Positions 43,254 through 52,254 of a stretch of 64,000 nucleotides of DNA are shown here, in pieces. The stretch spans positions 248,001 through 312,000 of the forward strand of contig NZ_JAMGBG010000013.1 in the NCBI RefSeq assembly GCF_023516595.1, in the 5' to 3' direction. The DNA is from Streptomyces neyagawaensis (GTDB taxonomy: Bacteria > Actinomycetota > Actinomycetes > Streptomycetales > Streptomycetaceae). Each line of letters opens with the position of its first letter. The stretch's first letter is position 1. The notes below the pieces were generated by a model. The model was not told the origin of the DNA. It saw nothing but the letters and a program-made list of their open reading frames with translations, and searched no databases. A program made the translations under genes and the position numbers.

Positions 43254-44494
43254 GCACGGAAGTGACCGCCAAGAGCCCGGCCCCGGCGCCGTCGGGCGGG
43301 ACCGGATCGGCCACCGGCGGCGGACTGCTGCAGCTGATGCTGGACGGCATGCGCCGCAACATGCGGCAGTACGGCATGCTGATCGCCCTCGGCCTGATCG
43401 TCGCCTTCTTCGCGATCCTGACCGACGGCGACCTGCTGCTGCCCCGCAACGTCTCCAACCTGGTCCTGCAGAACAGCTACATCCTGATCCTCGCGATCGG
43501 CATGATGCTGGTGATCGTCGCGGGCCACATCGACCTGTCGGTCGGTTCGCTCACGGCCTTCGTGGGCGCGTTCGCGGCCGTGCTGACGGTCCAGCACGAC
43601 GTGTCCTGGCCGCTCGCGGTCGTGCTCTGCCTGCTGGCGGGCGCGGCGGCGGGCGCGGCGCAGGGCTTCTTCATCGCGTACCTCGGGATACCCTCGTTCA
43701 TCGTTACCCTCGCCGGGATGCTCGTCTTCCGCGGTGTGACGGAGATCCTGCTGGAGGGCCAGACCCTCGGCCCGTTCCCCGACGGCCTGCAGAAGATGGG
43801 CAACGGCTTCCTGCCCGAGGTCGGCCCCACGACGAACTACCACAACATCACGCTGCTGCTGGGCTTCACCCTGATCGCCTTCGTGGTGATCCAGGAGATC
43901 CGTGACCGGTCACGCCAGAAGGAATTCTCCCTGGACGTGGTGCCCCGCAACATCTTCCTGCTCAAGCTGATCGCCATCTCCGCCGCGCTGCTCGCGGTCA
44001 CCATGCTGCTCGCCAGCTACAAGGGCGCGCCGATCATCCTGCTGGTCCTGGGTGCGCTGGTCGTCGGCTACGGCTACCTGATGCGCAACTCCGTCTTCGG
44101 TCGGCACATCTACGCGATCGGCGGCAACCTGCCGGCCGCGAAGCTCTCCGGTGTGAAGGACAAGAAGGTCACCTTCCTGGTCTTCGTCAACATGGGCGTC
44201 CTCGCGGCCCTCGCGGGTCTGGCGATCGCCGCCCGGCTGAACGCGGCCTCCCCGAAGGCCGGTCTGAGCTACGAGCTGGAGGCCATCGCCTCGGCGTTCA
44301 TCGGCGGCGCGTCCATGAGCGGCGGCGTCGGCACCGTCCTCGGCGCGATCATCGGTGGTCTCGTCCTCGGCGTGCTGAACAACGGCATGAACCTCCTCAG
44401 CGTCGGCACCGACTGGCAGCAGGTGATCAAGGGCCTGGCGCTGCTGGCGGCGGTCGGGTTCGACGTGTGGAACAAGCGCAAGGGCGGTTCCTGA
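43250..44494 (+). CDS. mmsB: Multiple-sugar ABC transporter permease, MmsB/XylH type
   Basis: A 414-residue membrane protein with about ten helices, longer than RbsC-type permeases, as is usual for XylH/GguB. Landmarks are [20 protein letters not shown], the central charged loop [17 protein letters not shown], and the coupling loop [20 protein letters not shown]. The start overlaps mmsA by 4 bp. A hairpin with a T run 10 bp past the stop may limit read-through into galM. Confidence 0.93.
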   Translation: MSTEVTAKSPAPAPSGGTGSATGGGLLQLMLDGMRRNMRQYGMLIALGLIVAFFAILTDGDLLLPRNVSNLVLQNSYILILAIGMMLVIVAGHIDLSVGSLTAFVGAFAAVLTVQHDVSWPLAVVLCLLAGAAAGAAQGFFIAYLGIPSFIVTLAGMLVFRGVTEILLEGQTLGPFPDGLQKMGNGFLPEVGPTTNYHNITLLLGFTLIAFVVIQEIRDRSRQKEFSLDVVPRNIFLLKLIAISAALLAVTMLLASYKGAPIILLVLGALVVGYGYLMRNSVFGRHIYAIGGNLPAAKLSGVKDKKVTFLVFVNMGVLAALAGLAIAARLNAASPKAGLSYELEAIASAFIGGASMSGGVGTVLGAIIGGLVLGVLNNGMNLLSVGTDWQQVIKGLALLAAVGFDVWNKRKGGS

Positions 44495-44504
44495 CGGAAC
44501 CCGC

Positions 44505-44538
44505 AAGGGGGCCTCGCCTGCGGGCGGGGCCCCCTTTT
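44505..44538 (+). terminator. Hairpin with T tract between mmsB and galM
   Basis: AAGGGGGCC (44505-44513) pairs with GGCCCCCTT (44528-44536) and runs into TTTT. It is the only classical intrinsic terminator seen with a T run. It lies inside the operon and so may lower galM expression relative to the transporter. Confidence 0.7.
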
Positions 44539-44558
44539 CCCGTGAGAGGAGCAATCCG

Positions 44559-45605
44559 GTGAAGGAAGTCTTCGGCAAGCTCGCCGACGGCACCGAGATC
44601 CACCGCTGGTCGCTGGAGAACGGCGGCACACGGCTGCGGGTCCTGTCGTACGGCGGGATCGTGCAGTCCCTGGAGGTCCCGGACCGTGAGGGCCGGTACG
44701 CGAACGTCTCCCTCGGCTTCGACTCCGTCGAGGAGTACGTCGCCGACTCCCCCTACTTCGGCGCCCTGATCGGCCGGTACGGCAACCGCGTCGGCGGGGG
44801 CCGGTTCACCCTCGACGACACGGCGTACGAGCTGTCCGTGAACGACGGCGGCAACAGCCTGCACGGCGGTGCCGGCGGCTTCGACAAGACGGTGTGGGAC
44901 GTCGAGCCGTTCGTTCATGACTCGAACGTGGGTCTGCGTCTCACCCGCACCAGCCCCGACGGCGAGATGGGCTACCCCGGCACCCTGCGGACCGCGGTCA
45001 CCTACACCCTGACCGAGGAGGGCGACTGGCGCATCGACTACGAGGCGACCACCGACCGGCCGACCGTCGTCAACCTCACCAGCCACGTCTACTGGAACCT
45101 CGCGGGCGAGGGCAGCGGCTCCGCCCACGACCACGAGCTGGAGATCGCCGCCTCCCGCTACACGCCCGTCGACGCCGGCCTCATCCCCGTCGGTGAACCG
45201 GCCGAGGTGGCGGGCACGCCCTTCGACTTCCGTCGGGCCAAGCCGATCGGCGCGGACGTCCGCACGCGTGACCAGCAGCTTCTGTACGCCAAGGGGTTCG
45301 ACCACAACTGGGTGCTCGACAAGGGGCGGACGGATCTCCCGGAGCGGGCCGCGACACTGCGCGACCCGTCCTCGGGCCGCACCCTGACGATCTCCACGAC
45401 CGAGCCGGGGCTCCAGTTCTACTCGGGGAACTTCCTCGACGGCACACTCGCCGGACCGTCGGGGCGGATCTACCGCCAGGGCGACGCCGTGTGCCTGGAG
45501 ACCCAGCACTTCCCGGACTCGCCGAACAAGCCGTCGTACCCGTCGACGGTGCTCCGACCGGGGCAGACGTACCGCTCGACGACGGTCCACTCGTTCGGAG
45601 CCTGA
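44559..45605 (+). CDS. galM: Aldose 1-epimerase (mutarotase)
   Basis: A 348-residue enzyme that interconverts alpha and beta anomers of hexoses or pentoses, feeding sugar entering through the adjacent transporter. Family marks are the His in [13 protein letters not shown], the second His in [18 protein letters not shown], the catalytic Glu/Asp region [11 protein letters not shown], and the C-terminal [23 protein letters not shown] 44559 follows GAGAGGAG. No signal peptide. Pieces of a second copy survive as a pseudogene at 11.7-12.0 kb. Confidence 0.95.
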   Translation: MKEVFGKLADGTEIHRWSLENGGTRLRVLSYGGIVQSLEVPDREGRYANVSLGFDSVEEYVADSPYFGALIGRYGNRVGGGRFTLDDTAYELSVNDGGNSLHGGAGGFDKTVWDVEPFVHDSNVGLRLTRTSPDGEMGYPGTLRTAVTYTLTEEGDWRIDYEATTDRPTVVNLTSHVYWNLAGEGSGSAHDHELEIAASRYTPVDAGLIPVGEPAEVAGTPFDFRRAKPIGADVRTRDQQLLYAKGFDHNWVLDKGRTDLPERAATLRDPSSGRTLTISTTEPGLQFYSGNFLDGTLAGPSGRIYRQGDAVCLETQHFPDSPNKPSYPSTVLRPGQTYRSTTVHSFGA

Positions 45606-45686
45606 ACACGGCAGCGCACAGGTTCTTCACAAATTCCGGCCAACTTCCCAGTGGTTGAACAGCGTCCCCCCGTTCTCCGTATGTAG

Positions 45687-45720
45687 GGGCGGCTCGTGCT
45701 CCCCCGCACGGGCCGCCCTT
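45687..45720 (+). terminator. Terminator between galM and the aminotransferase gene
   Basis: GGGCGGCTCGTGC - TCCCCC - GCACGGGCCGCCC is a 13-bp stem with one G-T pair, followed by TT. It lies 82 bp after galM and 51 bp before the aminotransferase start. Confidence 0.75.
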
Positions 45721-45771
45721 AGTCGTCGGACCCGGTTCGTCCCCAACGGGTCCGCCCCCTACGGAGGTTCC

Positions 45772-47481
45772 ATGGCCGACAACGTCACCTCGTTGTTCCG
45801 CAGCACGACGGCGCACAGCCCCTCGATGGCGGCGCTGACGCGTGAGGGCGGCGACGGGGTCGGCCCGGTGGACTTCTGCATACCGTGCAACCCGTACTTC
45901 CCCACCCCGGCCATGTTCGACGAGATGGCGAGCAGGCTGAAGGACATCATCACGTACTACCCGAGCAGCGCCGACACCATCACCGCGGAGCTGTGCAACC
46001 TGCTGCAACTGCCGCCGCAGTGCGTGGCGATGGGCAACGGTTCGACCGAGCTCATCACCTGGATCGACCATCTGCTGGTCCGGGAGTCCCTCGCCGTCCC
46101 CGTCCCCACCTTCGGCCGCTGGACCGACCAGCCGATGGAGACCGGCAAGCGCGTCGACATGTTCCCGCTGCAGGAGTCCAGCGGCTTCGCCCTGGACCTC
46201 GCCCAGTACGCCGAGTTCATCCGGGCGCGCGGCACGCGGGTCGCCGTCATCTGCAACCCGAACAACCCCGACGGCGGCTTCCTGCACCGGCACGCGCTGG
46301 TGCAGTTCATGGACGCGATGGCCGACCTGGACCTCATCGTCATCGACGAGTCGTTCCTGGAGTTCGCCGACGCCGAGTCCGAGCCGAGCACGGTGCAGGA
46401 CGCGGTGATGCGGCCCAACGTCGTCGTACTGCGTTCGCTCGGCAAGAACTTCGGACTGCACGGCATCCGCTTCGGCTATCTGGTCGCCAACCCGGCGCTC
46501 GCCGGGAAGATCCGCTCGATGCTGCCGAAGTGGAACCTCAACTCCTTCGCGGAGCACGTGGTGTTCATGCTGAAGAACCACGGCCCCGAGTACATGGAGA
46601 GCCTGCACCAGGTGCGGCGCGACCGCCTGGACATGGCCCGTCAGCTCTCCGCCCTCCCCGGTCTGACGGTGTATCCGTCACAGGGGAACTTCCTCTTCGT
46701 GCGCCTGCCCGTGGGCGCCGAGGGCACCGTGGTCCGTGACCGGCTGCTCACCGAGCACCGGATCCTGGTCCGCGAGTGCGGCAACAAGGTCGGCTCGTCC
46801 AGTCGCTTCCTGCGACTCGTGGTCCGGCCCCAGGTGGACGTGCGTCGCCTGGTGTCCGGCCTGGAGTCGGTTCTCTACGGGTCCAGGAGGGGAGCCGCCG
46901 TACCCGAGCTGGGCACCGGGACCAGCTACAGCTCGGGTACGGCGGCCGTGGACCGGCTGATGAGCGAGACCAACGGCGCCGGTATGGCGGGCCTCGCCGC
47001 GCAGGCCACCGGCCCGGTCGGCATGCCCGGCATGAACCAGACCCCGGCCCCCGTGCCCACCCCGGCCCCCATGCCCACCCCGGCCCCGATGCCCACCCCG
47101 GCCGTCGCCCAGATGCCGACCCCGGTCCCCGCCCCCATGCCGACCCCGGCACCCGCTCCGGCGCAGGTGCCCATGCCGGCACCGATGCCGGCGCCCGCCG
47201 CTCCCATGCCGCAGGGGCCGTCGATCCCCTCCATGCCGAACGTGGCCGCCATGCCGGGTATGCCGGGCATCCCGGGCATGACGCCCGCACCCGCCACCGG
47301 GCTGGAGCCGGTCGCCCAGACCGGGATGCCCGGCATGGCCACCGCGGCCGCCAACCGCCGCGCGATGGGCGCCGCCCAGGGGCTCACCGCCGCCCAGGTG
47401 CGCGGCCGTACGGCCCCCGAGGAGCAGCCGGAGCCGCTGGGCTGGCCGGCGGCGGGGGCGGTCTACAACCAGGTGGGCTGA
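45772..47481 (+). CDS. PLP aminotransferase (HisC-like) with long Met/Pro-rich tail
   Basis: A 569-residue fold-type I aminotransferase. Residues 1-370 hold the enzyme: CNPNNPDGGFL, VIDESFLEFAD, and the PLP lysine Lys225 in LRSLGKNFGLHGIRFG, close to histidinol-phosphate aminotransferases and CobD. From about residue 420 an unusual tail starts, with repeats of PTPAPM, then PMPAPMPAPAAPMPQGP and MPGMPGIPGM, ending in a short conserved-looking AAANRRAMGAAQGLTAAQVR. The repeat is also visible in DNA as an 18-bp unit. ATG 45772 follows GGAGG. The substrate is unknown, and a role linked to nearby sugar genes is not evident. Confidence 0.9.
   Translation: MADNVTSLFRSTTAHSPSMAALTREGGDGVGPVDFCIPCNPYFPTPAMFDEMASRLKDIITYYPSSADTITAELCNLLQLPPQCVAMGNGSTELITWIDHLLVRESLAVPVPTFGRWTDQPMETGKRVDMFPLQESSGFALDLAQYAEFIRARGTRVAVICNPNNPDGGFLHRHALVQFMDAMADLDLIVIDESFLEFADAESEPSTVQDAVMRPNVVVLRSLGKNFGLHGIRFGYLVANPALAGKIRSMLPKWNLNSFAEHVVFMLKNHGPEYMESLHQVRRDRLDMARQLSALPGLTVYPSQGNFLFVRLPVGAEGTVVRDRLLTEHRILVRECGNKVGSSSRFLRLVVRPQVDVRRLVSGLESVLYGSRRGAAVPELGTGTSYSSGTAAVDRLMSETNGAGMAGLAAQATGPVGMPGMNQTPAPVPTPAPMPTPAPMPTPAVAQMPTPVPAPMPTPAPAPAQVPMPAPMPAPAAPMPQGPSIPSMPNVAAMPGMPGIPGMTPAPATGLEPVAQTGMPGMATAAANRRAMGAAQGLTAAQVRGRTAPEEQPEPLGWPAAGAVYNQVG
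47041..47157 (+). repeat. 18-bp coding repeats in the aminotransferase tail
   Basis: The unit CCCACCCCGGCCCCCATG, encoding PTPAPM, occurs three times in near-exact form from about 47050, then in decayed form to about 47157. It is an in-frame protein repeat and not a CRISPR or mobile element. Confidence 0.85.
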
Positions 47482-47505
47482 TCCCCACCGCCGAAGAACC
47501 CCATG

Positions 47506-47552
47506 GGGCGACGCCCCCGACAGCCCTTCGTGGCCTGTCGGGGGCGTCGCCC
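47506..47552. terminator. Strong bidirectional terminator
   Basis: GGGCGACGCCCCCGACAG (47506-47523) pairs perfectly over 18 bp with CTGTCGGGGGCGTCGCCC (47535-47552). It lies between the convergent aminotransferase and ATPase-like regulator genes, 14 bp before the latter's stop. Confidence 0.9.
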
Positions 47553-47565
47553 TGTGTCGCTGTTC

Positions 47566-48123
47566 TCAGGTGAGTCGGAGGGCCAGGGTGACCTCGGCGC
47601 CTGTTCCTGTTGTGTCGGTGGTGACTGTCAGGCGGTCGGTGACCAGGTGGGCGAGCCAGAGGCCGCGGCCCCGGCAGCCCTCGGTGAGGCCGGGGAGGAG
47701 TTCGGGGATGGCGGGGACGAAGCCGGGGCCGTCGTCGGTGATCCGGCACTCCAGTTCGTCCGGGAGCCGGCGCAGCTCCAGTCGGCCGCGGCCGCCGGCG
47801 TGCTCCACCGCGTTGGCGGCGATCTCGCTGACGGCGAGGGTGAACTCGCCGAGCCGTACGCCCCCGAGGCCCGCGGCGGCCGCCGCGTCCTCGACCTGGG
47901 CCCGCACCTGGGGCAGGTTCTCGCCGGTGAAGTGCCGTATCAGCAGGAGTGTGCCGCGGCGGTTCGGAGCGCCGCGGAAAGGGGCGCCGACCGGTGTATC
48001 GACAGGGGTGCCTACCTGTGTACCGGCGGGGGGGTCGACCTGTGTGCCCACGGGAGCGCCCAGGACGCCGGCGTTCGGGCCGCCGGTGTCGCCGGTTCCG
48101 CCGTCTGTCTCCCCGCCCGGCAT
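47566..48123 (-). CDS. HATPase-domain protein (anti-sigma factor kinase type)
   Basis: A 185-residue regulator of the RsbW/SpoIIAB-like HATPase_c_2 family common in Streptomyces. The N box is FTLAVSEIAANAVEHAGG, the G1 box is ITDDGPGF, and the G2 box is EGCRGRGLWLAHLV. Such proteins bind ATP and phosphorylate anti-sigma antagonists or bind sigma factors. A 45-residue N-terminal extension is built of short repeats (GTQVDPPAGTQVGTPVDTPV). ATG 48123 follows GAGAGGAGG. No partner sigma or antagonist gene is adjacent. Confidence 0.88.
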   Translation of the reverse strand: MPGGETDGGTGDTGGPNAGVLGAPVGTQVDPPAGTQVGTPVDTPVGAPFRGAPNRRGTLLLIRHFTGENLPQVRAQVEDAAAAAGLGGVRLGEFTLAVSEIAANAVEHAGGRGRLELRRLPDELECRITDDGPGFVPAIPELLPGLTEGCRGRGLWLAHLVTDRLTVTTDTTGTGAEVTLALRLT

Positions 48124-48475
48124 CGCAGCCGCCTCCTCTCCATGGGGGTCGAAGTGCCCGGGCACGGGGCGCTGGGCGTCAAAGGCGAACTGCCGCACGC
48201 CGCCCACGCTAGCCGTGCTCGCCCGATGAGTACCCACGAGATCGGGAGGGCATTGTGCCTGGTCGGAACCGTACGAATTCGACCGAACCACGATCCTTTC
48301 CGCTCGACCTCGGCTGATCGGTTGCCGTCCGTCGATCAGGGCGGCGCGCCGCTCCGCCGATCGGGGCAGTGCGGCCGCGGCTCCGCCGAACACGACGGCA
48401 CCGGCCCCCTCCCACGGGGTGCGTGAGGGGGGCCGGTGAAAGGGGGTGCCGAGTCGTGGGCGTCGCGTCAGTCGT
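48124..48475. other. Intergenic region with a terminator
   Basis: These 352 bp hold no supported gene. The promoter of the HATPase gene should lie in the AT-richer part near 48240-48320. At 48399-48438 CACCGGCCCCCTC faces GAGGGGGGCCGGTG, a strong hairpin that probably ends the solute-binding-protein message arriving on the minus strand. Confidence 0.6.
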
Positions 48476-49744
48476 TCACTCGGCCGTCTTCGCGACCGTC
48501 GCTATCGAGTCCAGGACCTTCCGCGGATCGCCGTTCGCCTTGACCGCCCCGCCGATCTGCTTGCGGATGGCGGCGGCCACCTGGGACCAGTTGGTCTCGG
48601 CGACGGGGTAGAGCCGCAGGTTCTGCAGGGTGTCCAGGCCGCTCCACAGGGCCTTGTGGCGCTTGTCGGCGTGCATCGCGTCGGCGGCGGTCGTGGTGAC
48701 GGGCAGCAGCTCGTACTCGGCGGCCTGTTCGATCACGTACTTGTCGCTGTAGAGGAAGTCGAGGAACTGGCCCATCGCCTCGCGGTGGTCGTCGTTCTTG
48801 AAGGCGACGATCCAGTCCGCGGTGCCCATGGCCGGTGTGGCCCGGCCGTCGCGGCTCGGCAGCGGGATCGACCCGTAGGGCACGGAGTCGGAGGAGTCCT
48901 CGATCTGGCGGATCAGCGACAGCGGGCCGTTGACCATGGCCGCGTCACCGCGCAGGAAGCTCTGCACGGCGTCGTCGCGGTTGAGTTGGCCGGGCGGGAC
49001 CGGGCCGGCGAGGCCCTCGCCGACCAGCTTGTCCCGCAGCCAGGTCAGCGTCCGTACATTGGCGGGCGACGCGAGGTCGTAGCTGTTGGAGTCGTCGGTG
49101 TAGCCGCCGTCGCCGGCCAGCAGCCACATCAGCGTCTCGGCCTCGGCCTCCTCCGGGCCGAGCGGCACGGCGATCGGCGACTCCACGCCCTGGGCCTTCA
49201 GCTTCCGCGCCGCCGTGACGAGGCCGTCCCAGCTCTTGGGGGGCTGCAGGCCCGCCGCGGCGAACAGGTCCTTGTTGTAGTAGAGCAGCCGGGTGCTCGC
49301 GGTGAACGGCAGCCCGTACTGCACCCGGTCCATCTCGCCGGCGTCGGCGAGGCTCTGTACGAAGGAGGCCTGGACCGGCACCGACAACAGCTCGTCGGCG
49401 CTGTAGAGGAGGCCCTGGGCGGCGTACTGCGAGTAGCCGTCGGCCTGCACGATGTCGGGTGTCTCGCCCCGCTCGACCAGTTCGGCGACCTTCTCGTCGA
49501 CCTTGTCCGGGGCGTACACCTCGACGTTCACGTCGATGTCGGGGTGCTCGACGTTGAAGGCGAGGACGACCCGGTCCCAGTAACCCTCGGAGTTCTTGTG
49601 GACGTTGTCGCCGTAGTTGGTGGCGACGACAGTCAGGGAGACCCGGCCGGACTCGGCGTCCGCGTCCCCGCCGCAGCCGGAGAGCCCCGCCGCGAGTGTC
49701 AGTGCGGCCGTGGCCGCCACGATCGTCCGGGCCTTGTGGCGCAC
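48476..49744 (-). CDS. Orphan extracellular solute-binding lipoprotein (family 1)
   Basis: A 422-residue sugar-type binding protein. The leader VRHKARTIVAATAALTLAAG ends in lipobox LSGC. The mature domain (DRVVLAFNVEHPDIDVNVEV, YSQYAAQGLLYSADELLSVP, FTASTRLLYYNKDLF, FLRGDAAMVNGPLSLI, YGSIPLPSRDG) is typical of MalE/UgpB-like receptors for oligosaccharides. No permease or ATPase lies beside it, so it must use a distant transporter or act as a sensor. GTG 49744 is the start that gives a proper signal peptide. Confidence 0.88.
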   Translation of the reverse strand: MRHKARTIVAATAALTLAAGLSGCGGDADAESGRVSLTVVATNYGDNVHKNSEGYWDRVVLAFNVEHPDIDVNVEVYAPDKVDEKVAELVERGETPDIVQADGYSQYAAQGLLYSADELLSVPVQASFVQSLADAGEMDRVQYGLPFTASTRLLYYNKDLFAAAGLQPPKSWDGLVTAARKLKAQGVESPIAVPLGPEEAEAETLMWLLAGDGGYTDDSNSYDLASPANVRTLTWLRDKLVGEGLAGPVPPGQLNRDDAVQSFLRGDAAMVNGPLSLIRQIEDSSDSVPYGSIPLPSRDGRATPAMGTADWIVAFKNDDHREAMGQFLDFLYSDKYVIEQAAEYELLPVTTTAADAMHADKRHKALWSGLDTLQNLRLYPVAETNWSQVAAAIRKQIGGAVKANGDPRKVLDSIATVAKTAE

Positions 49745-49895
49745 GGTTTCCCCACTTCCAGCTTCCGGCACTTCTCCCTGGTCGAGCACGCCGGGCACAT
49801 TCCGTCGCCCGTCGGCGCCGCCCGCGCCCGGTCGATGCCGCCGGCCGATGCCGCCGACCGTTCCCGGGACGCGTCTGTACGTATATACGGATCTC

Positions 49896-49919
49896 GCCCG
49901 TTCGTGCTCACGTTCGGGC
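49896..49919. promoter_or_regulatory. Palindrome upstream of the solute-binding protein gene
   Basis: GCCCGTTCGTGCTCACGTTCGGGC has complementary outer (GCCCG/CGGGC) and inner (CGTG/CACG) arms about a common centre, 150 bp before the lipoprotein start. CGTATATACG at 49880-49889 is a second small palindrome beside it. They are possible operator and promoter elements. Confidence 0.4.
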
Positions 49920-50012
49920 TTGATCGTATGGCGCGTGCCCGCACCGCACGGTCCGGGGGCGTTGCGTTTTGATTCCAACGATGTGACGGGCGTTCAGGGG
50001 TCGTCTTGGGCC

Positions 50013-50471
50013 CTAGGGGTTTTCCCAGGCCGCCGGTTCCGCCGCCAGTCGCCGGACCGGTTCGGGCAGCGCGCCGGCCGCGATGTCGGCGACCGTGACG
50101 CCCTCCAGGATGCGGCGCACGTTGGCGCGCAGCGCGATCCACAGGGGCAGCAGCGGTTCGGCGGAGCCGGTGTAGGTGAGGCCGGTGGGCCGCTCGCCGC
50201 GTACGGACACGATCGGCCCGTCCACCGCGCGGATGATGTCGGCGACGGTGATCGCGGCGGGGTCCCGGGCGAGCCGGTAGCCGCCGCTGCCGCCGCGGCG
50301 GCTCGTCACGAGGCCGCCGCGCCGCAGGTCCCCGAGGATGCCCTCCAGGAACTTGTGGGGGATCTCCTGGACCGTCGCGATGACCTCGGACTTCACCGGG
50401 TCGTCGTCCTGCCGTACGGCGAGCTCCAGTACCGCGCGTACGGCGTAGTCCGCCCGTGCAGAGATCCTCAT
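50013..50471 (-). CDS. Rrf2 family regulator without cysteines
   Basis: A 152-residue winged-helix regulator with the Rrf2 signature ISARADYAVRAVLELAVRQD, recognition region IPHKFLEGILGDLRRGGLVT and wing SRRGGSGGYRLARDP. The three cysteines that hold the Fe-S cluster in IscR, NsrR and RsrR are absent; the protein has no Cys at all. It must therefore sense something other than an iron-sulfur signal, as CymR does through a partner protein. It is a single gene with no clear target beside it. Confidence 0.92.
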   Translation of the reverse strand: MRISARADYAVRAVLELAVRQDDDPVKSEVIATVQEIPHKFLEGILGDLRRGGLVTSRRGGSGGYRLARDPAAITVADIIRAVDGPIVSVRGERPTGLTYTGSAEPLLPLWIALRANVRRILEGVTVADIAAGALPEPVRRLAAEPAAWENP

Positions 50472-50556
50472 GGGCCACATTGTCGGCCACGCGGGGCGGA
50501 CCGGGAGACCCGCCCCGAGTCCGCGCGGCCGTGGGCGTCGGCGGGGTCGGCCGGCA

Positions 50557-52071
50557 TCAGCCGAGGCGGATCACGTTCCAGGAGAGCGGTTCGAGGGCGG
50601 CCTTCAGCACCCCGCCCTCCAGCGTCGTCCCCTCGGCCGCGTGCGGACCGACCCGCTCGGGCTCCGCGAGCGTGTTCCGTGCGTCGGGGTCGGCGTCGGC
50701 CAGCACGCTGTGCTCCACCACCCGGCTCAGGTCGAGCCCGCCCAGCGCGACCTCCAGCGGAAGCGCCTCCGTACGGCTCCGGTTGACCGCGAACACGGTC
50801 ACCGACCCGTCCTCGGCCCGCACGGCGGTCGCGTGCAGCAGGTCCGCCTCCCCGTACTTCTCCGTGGCGTACGTCGGCGAGTCCACCCGTACGTCGAGGA
50901 CCAGGCCGCGGCCGTACCGCGCGGCCTGGGCGAACGGGAAGAACGTCGTCTGCCGCCAGGCGGGACCGCCGGGCTCGGTCATGATCGGGGCGATGACATT
51001 GACGAGTTGGGCGAGGCAGGCGACGGTGACGCGGTCGGCGTGCCGGAGCAGCGCGATGAGGAGGGAGCCGAAGACGACGGCGTCGGTGACGCTGTAGTTG
51101 TCCTCCAGGAGGCGGGGGGCTTCCGCCCAGTCCCGGGTCTCGGAGTTCTCGATCTCGTGCCACTTCGAGATGTACCAGACGTTCCACTCGTCGAAGGAGA
51201 GGTTGATCTTCTTCTTCGACTTGAGCTTCGCGCCCACGTGGTCGGCGGTGGCGATCACGTTCTCGATGAAGGACTCCATGTCGACGGCGGAGGCCAGGAA
51301 GGAGTCGATGTCGCCGTTCTCGGGCTGGTAGTAGGCGTGCAGGGAGATGTGGTCGACGAGGTCGTACGTCTCCTCCAGGACCGTCGCCTCCCAGGCGGCG
51401 AAGGTCGGCATGGACTGGCTGGAGGAGCCACAGGCGACGAGTTCGACGCCCGGGTCGATCTGGCGCATCGCGCGGGCGGTCTCGGCGGCGATGCGGCCGT
51501 ACTCGGTGGCGGTCTTGTGGCCGGTCTGCCAGGGGCCGTCCATCTCGTTGCCGAGGCACCAGAGTTTGATGCCGAACGGGTCCTTGTCGCCGTGCGCGGC
51601 ACGGAGGTCGGACAGGGCGGTGCCGGCGGGGTGGTTGGCGTACTCCTGGAGTTCGAGGGCCTCGGCGACGCCTCGGGTGCCGAGGTTGAGGGCCATCATG
51701 GGTTCGGCCTGCGGGCCGATCTTCTTCAGGAAGGCGATGTACTCGGAGAGGCCGAAGCGGTTGGTCTCCGTGGAGCGCCAGGCGAGGTCGAGGCGGCGGG
51801 GGCGGTCCTCGACGGGGCCGACGGAGTCCTCCCACTTGTAGCCGGAGACGAAGTTGCCGCCGGGGTAGCGGATCGTGGTGACGCCGAGCTCACGGACCAG
51901 CTCCAGGACGTCGGTGCGCAGGCCCGCCTCGTCGGCCGCCGGATGGTCCGGCTCGAAGATCCCGGTGTAGACGCAGCGGCCGAGGTGCTCGACGAAGGAG
52001 CCGAACAGTCGGGGGTTGACCTCACCGACCTGGAAGGCGGGGTCGAGGGTGAAGCGGGCTGTGCGGGCCAT
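50557..52071 (-). CDS. abfA: Alpha-L-arabinofuranosidase, GH51
   Basis: A 504-residue enzyme that removes terminal arabinofuranosyl units from arabinoxylan or arabinan oligosaccharides. The TIM barrel has general acid Glu176 in LGNEMDGPWQ and nucleophile Glu295 in LSFDEWNVWY; the C-terminal beta domain ends LEPLSWNVIRLG. There is no signal peptide, so it works on imported oligomers, as usual for GH51. ATG 52071 fits the GAAGGA site better than ATG 52077. An IclR-type palindrome 15 bp upstream places it in the sugar regulon together with the furanose transporter at 28.7-33.5 kb. Confidence 0.95.
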   Translation of the reverse strand: MARTARFTLDPAFQVGEVNPRLFGSFVEHLGRCVYTGIFEPDHPAADEAGLRTDVLELVRELGVTTIRYPGGNFVSGYKWEDSVGPVEDRPRRLDLAWRSTETNRFGLSEYIAFLKKIGPQAEPMMALNLGTRGVAEALELQEYANHPAGTALSDLRAAHGDKDPFGIKLWCLGNEMDGPWQTGHKTATEYGRIAAETARAMRQIDPGVELVACGSSSQSMPTFAAWEATVLEETYDLVDHISLHAYYQPENGDIDSFLASAVDMESFIENVIATADHVGAKLKSKKKINLSFDEWNVWYISKWHEIENSETRDWAEAPRLLEDNYSVTDAVVFGSLLIALLRHADRVTVACLAQLVNVIAPIMTEPGGPAWRQTTFFPFAQAARYGRGLVLDVRVDSPTYATEKYGEADLLHATAVRAEDGSVTVFAVNRSRTEALPLEVALGGLDLSRVVEHSVLADADPDARNTLAEPERVGPHAAEGTTLEGGVLKAALEPLSWNVIRLG

Positions 52072-52085
52072 GGACATCCTTCGCG

Positions 52086-52099
52086 TTCGATATCACGAA
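52086..52099. promoter_or_regulatory. IclR-type site upstream of the arabinofuranosidase
   Basis: TTCGATATCACGAA keeps the outer half-sites TTCGA and CGAA of TTCGAAATTTCGAA (11 of 14 positions). It ends 15 bp before the ATG, a position that suits repression. Confidence 0.6.
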
Positions 52100-52179
52100 T
52101 GGTGCTCGTTTGGTCGAACGGGACGTTATGTTCGCCGGTGGAGAGAGTCAATGGGGGCCGACAGGACGAACGGCGGTCG

Positions 52180-52210
52180 AACGATCGTTGGTCCGATTTC
52201 AACGATCGTT
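52180..52210. promoter_or_regulatory. Paired AACGATCGTT operators upstream of the HTH gene
   Basis: The perfect palindrome AACGATCGTT occurs at 52180-52189 and again at 52201-52210, each followed by GG. Centres are 21 bp apart, two helical turns, so two dimers could bind the same face of DNA. The pair lies 45 bp before the HTH gene and within the divergent arabinofuranosidase gap. Confidence 0.7.
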
Positions 52211-52254
52211 GGATTTCCGTGGTGTTCAGGCCACCGGGCACGTAGGGTCTGGCC

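Noticed and set aside
47041..47157. Short regular repeats, considered as a CRISPR-like array
   Set aside because: The 18-bp units are contiguous, in frame and encode PTPAPM; there are no spacers and no cas genes.
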